NCBI GenBank assembly: GCA_005880165.1
Contig: VBJP01000011.1
Coordinates: forward strand, 1 to 17,988
From: Chloroflexota bacterium
Lineage (GTDB): Bacteria > Chloroflexota > Limnocylindria > QHBO01
Length of the DNA stretch: 17,988 nt
Reading direction: 5' to 3'
The notes under the pieces were generated by a model. It did not search any database and was not told the DNA's origin. It saw only the letters and a program-made list of their open reading frames with translations. Position 1 is the stretch's first letter. Every line of letters starts with the position of its first letter. Positions 12,901 to 17,988 of the stretch are shown piece after piece. The position numbers and the translations under genes were made by a program.

Positions 12901-13763
12901 TGGACGAGGGCTCCACCCGGCTGCGGCTCGCCGCGCCGGCCAAGCTGAACCTGTCGCTGCGCGTCGTGGGGAAGCGGCGGGACGGCTTCCACGAGCTCGA
13001 GAGCATCATGGTCCTGCTGGAGCTCGCCGACGAGCTGCTGCTGACCACGGGTGACGCCGAGCTGCGCGTCGAACCCGCTGGGTCGGGCGCGCCGCTGGAC
13101 AGGGCGAGCAACCTCGCCTGGCGCGGGTTGGTCGCCGGGTTGGGTGACTCGCCGCGGGGCCTGTCCCTCGCGTTGACCAAGCGCGTTATGGTCGCCGCCG
13201 GCCTGGGTGGTGGGTCGTCGGACGCGGCTGCCGGCTGGCGGCTCGGACGCCGCCACCTCGGTGCGCCGGAGCGTGCCATGGATGCGGAGCTCGGTGAGGT
13301 GGCCGGGATCGGCGCGGACGTGCCCTTCTTCACCGCGCAGGTCGCGGTGGCGCGGGTGAGCGGCATCGGTGAGCGCGTCGAGCCTGCCGAGCTGCCGCCC
13401 GCGACGGGACCCGAGATCGTGCTGGCGCTGGCCCCGTTCCCATTGCCGACCGCGGCGGTCTTCGCGGAGTTGCGCGAGGCTGATTGGGGCCGTGCGGGTC
13501 CGTCCGGCAACGACCTGCTGGCGCCCGCTCGCCGGCTTCGCCCGGAGCTCGACGAGCTCATCCGCCTGGCGGTCGCCGCGGGCGTCGAGCCGCGGCTGAC
13601 CGGCAGCGGTCCGACGCTGTTCGCTATCCTCGATGACCCGGAGCGCGCCGACGCGGCGGCCGGCCGCCTGCGACGAGGTGGCGTGAGCGTCCTGCGGACC
13701 CGGCTGCGAGCCGAACCGGCTAGCATCGAGAGCGTGCCGACCAGCACAAAGGAGCAGGGATGA
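12900..13763 (+). CDS. ispE: 4-diphosphocytidyl-2-C-methyl-D-erythritol kinase
   Basis: IspE is the GHMP-family kinase that phosphorylates CDP-methylerythritol in the non-mevalonate (MEP) route to isoprenoids. The 287 residues include PAKLNLSL with the catalytic Lys15, the phosphate loop VAAGLGGGSSDAA (98-110), GADVPFF with the catalytic Asp140 and the C-terminal GSGPTLFAI. ATG 12900 shares its A with the rsmA stop (TGATG); a TTG at 12897 is in frame one codon earlier but less likely. The stop overlaps ridA as ATGA. Together with the diphosphate synthase on the opposite strand it points to MEP-derived isoprenoid synthesis in this organism. Confidence 0.96.
   Translation: MDEGSTRLRLAAPAKLNLSLRVVGKRRDGFHELESIMVLLELADELLLTTGDAELRVEPAGSGAPLDRASNLAWRGLVAGLGDSPRGLSLALTKRVMVAAGLGGGSSDAAAGWRLGRRHLGAPERAMDAELGEVAGIGADVPFFTAQVAVARVSGIGERVEPAELPPATGPEIVLALAPFPLPTAAVFAELREADWGRAGPSGNDLLAPARRLRPELDELIRLAVAAGVEPRLTGSGPTLFAILDDPERADAAAGRLRRGGVSVLRTRLRAEPASIESVPTSTKEQG
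13748..13754 (+). promoter_or_regulatory. Strong Shine-Dalgarno of ridA
   Basis: AAAGGAG lies 5 bases before the ridA ATG and inside the last codons of ispE. It is the clearest ribosome-binding site I see in the window; most other genes here have only partial purine runs and rely on stop/start overlaps. It supports ATG 13760 and suggests efficient, possibly partly independent, translation of ridA. Confidence 0.75.
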
Positions 13764-14161
13764 GCCCACGCATGCCGGTGCAGACCGACGCCGCGCCGGG
13801 AGCCATCGGTCCGTACAGCCAGGCGATCGTAAGCGGCGGCCTTGTCTTCACCGCCGGCCAGCTGGGCACGGACCCCGCCACGGGAGAGCTCGTGGAAGGC
13901 GGGACGGCGGAGCAGGCGGAGCAAGCGCTTCGAAACCTCGAGGCGGTCCTGGACGCCGCCGGGACCGCCTTTTCGCAGGCGCTGAAGACGACGATCTTCC
14001 TGGCCGACATCGCCGATGTGCCGGCAGTGAACGAGGTCTACGTGCGCCACCTGGCGCCTCCGTATCCGGCGCGATCGACCGTCGCCGTGCGCGGCCTGCC
14101 TCGTGGGGCGCTGGTCGAGATCGAGTGCATCGCCCAGATGGGTGAGCGCGGCGAGGCGTGA
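13760..14161 (+). CDS. ridA: RidA family enamine/imine deaminase
   Basis: RidA (YjgF/YER057c/UK114 family) hydrolyses reactive enamine/imine intermediates made by PLP enzymes such as serine/threonine dehydratase. The 133 residues include IGPYSQAI (16-23), VFTAGQLGTDPATGEL, and the signature YPARSTVAVRGLPRGALVEI with the catalytic Arg105; the Glu in VEIECIA is also present. The length is typical and the protein should form a cytosolic trimer. It overlaps ispE by 4 bases and has a strong ribosome site. RidA between ispE and glmU recalls the ispE-purR-yabJ-spoVG-glmU order of Bacillus. The specific physiological substrate cannot be told. Confidence 0.95.
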   Translation: MSPRMPVQTDAAPGAIGPYSQAIVSGGLVFTAGQLGTDPATGELVEGGTAEQAEQALRNLEAVLDAAGTAFSQALKTTIFLADIADVPAVNEVYVRHLAPPYPARSTVAVRGLPRGALVEIECIAQMGERGEA

Positions 14162-14168
14162 GGGGCAG

Positions 14169-14198
14169 TTGACCCGTCGCGCGGCGCACGCATACCAT
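14169..14198 (+). promoter_or_regulatory. Candidate promoter for glmU
   Basis: In the 72-base gap after ridA, TTGACC (14169-14174, one mismatch to TTGACA) is followed after 18 bases by TACCAT (14193-14198, a weaker -10 match to TATAAT). Transcription would begin near 14205. A CTGGAG Shine-Dalgarno at 14217-14222 precedes the GTG start of glmU by 11 bases. This gap is the longest between same-strand genes in the window, so an independent promoter here is plausible. Confidence 0.5.
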
Positions 14199-14233
14199 CG
14201 CCGCCTCTTTCCGCCCCTGGAGCTTCCCGCATC

Positions 14234-15685
14234 GTGTTAGCCACCGCGGCCATCATCCTGGCCGCCGGCCAGGGGACGCGGATGCGTTCCCGCCTTCCCA
14301 AGGTCCTTCACCCGCTCGCCGGTCGACCGATCCTTGGGCACGTGCTCGATGCCGTGGGTCGCGCCGGCGTCGAGCACCGCGTCGTGGTCGTCGGCCACGG
14401 AGCGGAGGAGATCGAGACCTTCCTGGCCGGCGCGCCGAGCGTCCGGCAGGACCCCCAGCTGGGCACCGCCGACGCGGTGCGCGTGGGCCTTGATCGCGTG
14501 CCGACCAGCGTCCGTCAGGTGCTCGTCACGGTGGGCGATGCGCCGCTGATCCCTGCCGAGCTGTTCGAAGCGGTGCTGCGCGAGCAGGCCGACGGCGAGG
14601 CCGCCATCGCGCTGCTGAGCGCCGAGATGGCGGATCCAACCGGGTACGGCCGCATCCTGCGCGACGAGCGAGGAGACTCGCGGGCGATCGTGGAGGAGGC
14701 CGACGCCGATCCCGGCACGCACGCCATCGGCGAAATCAATGTCGGGACCTACTGCTTCGACGCGGGGTGGCTGCGCGCCAACGTCGGCAACGTGCCGGCC
14801 AGTGCCAAGGGCGAGTTCTATCTGACCGATCTGGTGGCGATGGCGGCCGGAGCGGGACGCAGGGTGCGGGTCGTGAGCGCGCCCGATCCGCAGCTGACGA
14901 TGGGCATCAACGACCGCGTCCAGCTGGCGGTCGCAGAACGCCTCATGCGTCGAGCGATCGCGGAGCGGCACATGCGTTCCGGCGTGACCATCACCGACCC
15001 GGCGACCACCTACATCGACGCCGGCGTCGAGATTGGACAGGACGCGCGGATCGAGCCCTGGACGGTGCTCAAGGGCAGCACGGTCATCGGGCAGGACGCC
15101 GTCATCGGTCCCAACGCGCAGGTGGTCGACAGCGGCATCGGGCCACGCAGCCTGGTGTGGGCGAGCATCGTCGAGGAGTCGGAGGTCGCCGAGGACGTCG
15201 AGATCGGTCCATACAGCCACCTGCGGCCGGGTTGCCGCATCGGTCCTCGCTGCCGGATCGGCAACTTCGCGGAGCTCAAGAAATCGCAGGTCGGCGCCGG
15301 CACCCAGCAGCACCATTTCAGCTACCTGGGCGATGCCGAGGTGGGTGAGGACGTGAACGTCGGCGCGGGAGCGGTGACCGCCAACTTCGACGGCGTCAAC
15401 AAGCACACCACGGTGATCGGCACCGGCGCGTTCATCGGCGTGGACACCACCCTGCGCGCGCCGATAACGATCGGTCCGGGAGCCAAGACCGGCGCCGGGG
15501 CGGTCGTGACGCGCGACGTCGCCGCGGGCAAGACGGTGGTCGGCATGCCGGCGCGCCCTATTGAGCTGCGTCGAGCCCGGCGCCAAGCCGTGGCCGCGGC
15601 GGAGTCCGCGCATGGCGCGGAGCCGGCCGGAGCGGGGGATCGGAACTCGCAGCCAGGAGGCGGCGCGCCCCTCTCCGATGCCTGA
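14234..15685 (+). CDS. glmU: Bifunctional UDP-N-acetylglucosamine pyrophosphorylase / glucosamine-1-phosphate N-acetyltransferase
   Basis: GlmU acetylates glucosamine-1-phosphate and then uridylylates it to UDP-GlcNAc, the precursor of peptidoglycan and other envelope sugars. The 483 residues begin with the uridyltransferase domain, LAAGQGTRMRSRLPK (9-23), QLGTADAV (75-82) and GDAPLI (101-106). A left-handed beta-helix of hexapeptide repeats follows (ITDPATTYIDAGVEIGQDA onward). The acetyltransferase site HFSYLGDAEVG has the catalytic His at about 361, then NVGAGAVTANFDG and NKHTTVIG. About 45 residues after GMPARPIEL form a Pro/Gly/Ala-rich tail, longer than usual. GTG 14234 is the only sensible start. 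The stop overlaps the transporter gene by 8 bases. Confidence 0.97.
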   Translation: MLATAAIILAAGQGTRMRSRLPKVLHPLAGRPILGHVLDAVGRAGVEHRVVVVGHGAEEIETFLAGAPSVRQDPQLGTADAVRVGLDRVPTSVRQVLVTVGDAPLIPAELFEAVLREQADGEAAIALLSAEMADPTGYGRILRDERGDSRAIVEEADADPGTHAIGEINVGTYCFDAGWLRANVGNVPASAKGEFYLTDLVAMAAGAGRRVRVVSAPDPQLTMGINDRVQLAVAERLMRRAIAERHMRSGVTITDPATTYIDAGVEIGQDARIEPWTVLKGSTVIGQDAVIGPNAQVVDSGIGPRSLVWASIVEESEVAEDVEIGPYSHLRPGCRIGPRCRIGNFAELKKSQVGAGTQQHHFSYLGDAEVGEDVNVGAGAVTANFDGVNKHTTVIGTGAFIGVDTTLRAPITIGPGAKTGAGAVVTRDVAAGKTVVGMPARPIELRRARRQAVAAAESAHGAEPAGAGDRNSQPGGGAPLSDA

Positions 15686-17159
15686 AGGCGGCGGTGGCGG
15701 CAGCGCTACCGGCAATCCGATCCTCGACCTGACGATCGTCATCGTCCTGATCATCGTGAGCGGCTTCTTCGCCGCCTCAGAGCTGTCGCTGATAACCGCC
15801 AAGCGCCATCGCCTGAGCCAGCTCGCGAGCGAGGGGAATCGGTCGGCTCAAGCGGCGGAACGCCTGGTCGAGGACCCGTCTCGGTTCCTGGCCACCATCC
15901 AGGTGGCACTCACCTTCCTGGGGTTCCTGGCCTCGGCGGTGGGCGCCGTCTCGTTCTCCGGGTCGCTGGCGGGCCTGATCCGCCTGATCCCCCTGCAGTT
16001 CCTGCGCGACGCCGCCTCGACCATCGCCTTCCTGCTTACCACGCTGCTCATTGCGCTGGCGTCGATCATCGTCGGCGAGCTCGCGCCAAAGACGCTGGCG
16101 CTGAGCTTTGCGGACCGCTTCGCGCTGATCGTCGCCCGTCCCATCAGCTTCACCGAACGGCTGCTCAGTCCGTTCATCTGGGTGGTGACGCTCATCTCCG
16201 GCTTCCTGGTCCGCGCCCTGGGCGGCAAGGAACGGCCCCAGGGCGGCTACCTGTCCACCGAGGAGCTCAAGCTGCTGGTTGAGACGGGATCGGAGCAGGG
16301 CGGCATCGAGGAAGAGGAGAAGGAGATGATCCACGGGGTCATCGAGCTCTCCGAGACGAAGGTCCACGAGGTGATGGTGCCCCGCATCGGCATCCGAGCG
16401 GTGGAGGTCAGCGATCCGTTCGACGAGATCCTGGACATGGTCACCCGCGCCGGGCACAGCCGCATTCCGGTCTATCAGGAGAGCCTCGACAACATCATCG
16501 GCATCCTGTACGCCAAGGACCTGCTGCCATACCTGAAGCGCGACGGCAAGGCGCGCGAGGAGATCGACATCCGTTCGCTGGTGCGTCCGCCGGTCTACGT
16601 GCCCGAGACGAAGGCCGTCGATGAACTGCTGCGCGAGATGCAGGTCGCCAAGCGGCACATCGCGATCGTGGTCGACGAATACGGAGGAACCGCAGGCCTG
16701 GTGACGATCGAGGACATCGTCGAGGAGATCGTCGGCGAGATCCAGGACGAGTACGACATCGAGGAGTCATTGGTGGAGCCGATTCCCGGCGACGACCTGG
16801 TCGCGTTCCGCCTCGATGGGCGGGTCGGCATGGACGACCTGCGCGACCTGTTCGACCTCCCCGACGAGGAGGAGGAGGACGAGGAAGCCTACGACACGGT
16901 GGGCGGCTACATCATCCACCGGGTGGGGCGCATCCCCCTCCCCGGCGCGGAGATCCCCTTCCGCGACGTGACGCTGCGGGTGGAAGGCGCCGACTCGCGC
17001 CGGGTGAGCAAGGTGATCGCCTCGCGTACGCGCCCCGAGGAGGAGAACGGCGAGCAGCCCGAGGCGGGCGTGGAGCAGCTGGACCGTGACACGGAGCGTG
17101 GACGCACCGTGCATAACACGCCGAGCACGGCGCGCACGAGAGGCGAGACCCGGAGCTAG
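15678..17159 (+). CDS. CNNM/CorC (HlyC) family membrane protein with CBS pair
   Basis: This 493-residue protein belongs to the CNNM/CorC family, linked to Mg2+/Co2+ efflux and often annotated as hemolysin. A glycine-rich start leads to a DUF21 membrane domain with helices near 14-36, 70-100, 112-135 and 145-170, including SGFFAASELSLITAKRHRL and GELAPKTLAL. A CBS pair follows at about 210-345 (VHEVMVPRIGIRAV; GHSRIPVYQESLDNIIGILY; VDEYGGTAGLVTIEDIVEEI), then a CorC_HlyC domain (DTVGGYIIHRVGRIP), and a charged tail after residue 450. The CorC domain has an acidic run, DEEEEDEE. ATG 15678 fits the family; upstream in-frame starts would add residues inside glmU. AGGAGG at 15655-15660 is 17 bases away, farther than usual. 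Ion specificity is unknown. Confidence 0.93.
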   Translation: MPEGGGGGSATGNPILDLTIVIVLIIVSGFFAASELSLITAKRHRLSQLASEGNRSAQAAERLVEDPSRFLATIQVALTFLGFLASAVGAVSFSGSLAGLIRLIPLQFLRDAASTIAFLLTTLLIALASIIVGELAPKTLALSFADRFALIVARPISFTERLLSPFIWVVTLISGFLVRALGGKERPQGGYLSTEELKLLVETGSEQGGIEEEEKEMIHGVIELSETKVHEVMVPRIGIRAVEVSDPFDEILDMVTRAGHSRIPVYQESLDNIIGILYAKDLLPYLKRDGKAREEIDIRSLVRPPVYVPETKAVDELLREMQVAKRHIAIVVDEYGGTAGLVTIEDIVEEIVGEIQDEYDIEESLVEPIPGDDLVAFRLDGRVGMDDLRDLFDLPDEEEEDEEAYDTVGGYIIHRVGRIPLPGAEIPFRDVTLRVEGADSRRVSKVIASRTRPEEENGEQPEAGVEQLDRDTERGRTVHNTPSTARTRGETRS

Positions 17160-17178
17160 ACCCGCGCCCGGGACCCCG

Positions 17179-17988
17179 TCACACCGCGATCGAGGTCCCG
17201 ATCAGCGACGCGAGCTCGGCGCGGCGCTCGGGCGCGATGGGCAGGCCAGCCACCGTCTCGAGCGCCCGATCCCGACAGCGGCGCGCCTCACCCTCCGCGT
17301 GGTCGCGGGCGCCGCTTCGTTCGAGGATGGCGATGACCTCGGCGACCTCGGCGTCTCCGAGCAGCGGGTCGACGTCCGGCGCGAAGGCTCCATCGGTCGC
17401 CCGAATCCGCGGCGCGTAGATCTCCCGCAGCCGCTCGCGATCCTCGTCGGCCGCGTTCTCGAAGGCCCACACCACCGGCAGCGTCTTCTTGCGCTTGCGG
17501 ACGTCCCCTGCGGTCGCCTTGCCCGACTCCTCCGAGCTCCAGAAGGTGCCCTTCACGTCGTCGGCCATCTGGAAGGCGAGGCCCATGTCGTATCCGAAGC
17601 GCTGGAAGGCGTCGATCGTCTCCCGGTCATCGGTCGCCAGGATTGCGCCCGCCTGGGCGGAGGCGCCCAGGAGCGCGGCGGTCTTCTTGCCGATCATCTC
17701 GTGGTACTCCGCCAGCGAGATATCGGTCCGGCGCTCGAAGCTGATGTCCAGGTACTGGCCCTCGCACAGCGCCAGGCAGGTCTCGTCGTAGATGCGCATC
17801 AGCGACAGGACCCGATCCGCGCTCACCTTCTCGCCCTCCAGGAGTCGGTAGAGCGCCAGCCGGGAGAGGGCGAAGAGCGCGTCCCCGGCATTGATCGCCA
17901 GGGGAACGCCCCAGATCGCCCAAAGGGTGGGCCGATGCCGCCGCTCCAGGTCGCCATCCTCGATGTCGTCGTGGACCAGGCTGAAGTT
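17179..17988 (-). CDS. Polyprenyl (isoprenoid) diphosphate synthase, 5' end cut by the window edge
   Basis: This gene encodes an all-helical trans-prenyltransferase that condenses isopentenyl diphosphate with an allylic diphosphate to make geranyl-, farnesyl- or longer-chain diphosphates. Reading the minus strand from the window end gives 269 residues with no stop. The first Asp-rich motif DDIED (in LVHDDIEDGDLERRHRPT) lies at the edge, followed by GVPLAINAGDALF, GQYLDI, GKKTAALL, FQMADDVKGTF and the basic GDVRKRKKTLP. The second Asp-rich motif reads DDVKG rather than DDxxD. A GTG at 17824-17826 is not the true start, since it would remove the first Asp motif. The N-terminal part lies beyond the window. 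It is convergent with the CNNM gene, with 19 bases between stops. Chain length cannot be told. Confidence 0.93.
   Translation of the reverse strand, partial: NFSLVHDDIEDGDLERRHRPTLWAIWGVPLAINAGDALFALSRLALYRLLEGEKVSADRVLSLMRIYDETCLALCEGQYLDISFERRTDISLAEYHEMIGKKTAALLGASAQAGAILATDDRETIDAFQRFGYDMGLAFQMADDVKGTFWSSEESGKATAGDVRKRKKTLPVVWAFENAADEDRERLREIYAPRIRATDGAFAPDVDPLLGDAEVAEVIAILERSGARDHAEGEARRCRDRALETVAGLPIAPERRAELASLIGTSIAV

Noticed and set aside
13721..13726. TAGCAT as a -10 element for ridA
   Set aside because: No -35-like hexamer at suitable spacing, and it lies in ispE coding sequence; ridA is well explained by coupling and its strong ribosome site.
12743..14050. Minus-strand ORF of 435 codons opposite rsmA, ispE and ridA
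   Set aside because: It spans three recognised genes and is Ser/Arg/Pro-rich without domain motifs; a shadow of GC-rich coding.
14162..14233. Possible small RNA or tRNA in the 72-base gap before glmU
   Set aside because: No cloverleaf or stable stem-loop seen; the gap is adequately explained by a promoter and a ribosome site.
15561..15677. Longer CNNM gene starting at TTG 15561
   Set aside because: The extra residues are Arg/Pro-rich and lie within the 3' end of glmU; the family begins close to ATG 15678.
14237..15802. Long minus-strand ORF of 521 codons opposite glmU
   Set aside because: It covers the well-supported glmU, has His/Arg/Asp-rich composition typical of antisense reading in GC-rich DNA, and no recognisable motif.
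17161..17172. Possible terminator between the convergent CNNM and synthase genes
   Set aside because: Only a 4-base stem (CCCG/CGGG) with no T-run on either strand; too weak to call.

Overview
The window is very GC-rich, densely coding bacterial chromosome. Twenty genes run on the plus strand and one partial gene lies on the minus strand at the right edge. The gene content suggests a high-GC Chloroflexota (Limnocylindria/Ellin6529-like lineages would fit): a MutL-type ATPase sits beside a DUF6754-type membrane protein, and the housekeeping gene order resembles that of Actinobacteria and Firmicutes. That placement is inference; there is no rRNA or other marker here. I see no tRNA, rRNA, CRISPR array, insertion sequence or phage gene.

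Layout. (1) 1-2394 is a housekeeping block: the 3' part of acpS (holo-ACP synthase), nnrD (NAD(P)HX dehydratase) and alr (alanine racemase). (2) 2425-9220 is an accessory block: a divergent macro-domain protein, an 80-residue protein, a DUF6754-like membrane protein, a six-helix membrane protein, a two-helix membrane protein with an extracytoplasmic alpha/beta domain, a second polytopic protein, a MutL-family (ASKHA fold) ATPase with no glutamate mutase nearby, and a protein with barrel-sandwich-like and KOW-like segments. (3) 9257-12010 is tsaE-tsaB-rimI-tsaD (tRNA t6A synthesis plus an N-acetyltransferase), which may be transcribed from a leaderless promoter. (4) 12007-14161 is rsmA-ispE-ridA. 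(5) 14234-17159 is glmU and a CNNM/CorC-family transporter, behind a candidate promoter at 14169-14198. (6) 17179-17988, minus strand, is the C-terminal 269 residues of a polyprenyl (isoprenoid) diphosphate synthase, convergent with the transporter gene.

Fifteen of the nineteen same-strand junctions overlap, mostly as ATGA or GTGA, so translational coupling is probably general. The other gaps are 3, 30, 36 and 72 bases, and no stretch over 300 bases lacks a gene.

The strongest candidate for an undescribed system is 3202-9220 (perhaps from 2425): four membrane proteins tightly coupled to an actin-fold ATPase and a soluble adaptor-like protein. The block sits between alr and tsaE, genes that are adjacent in several other bacteria. 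Predicted topology puts the DUF6754-like domain and the ATPase in the cytoplasm and the alpha/beta domain of the two-helix protein outside, which would suit a membrane-associated machine. Its function is unknown.
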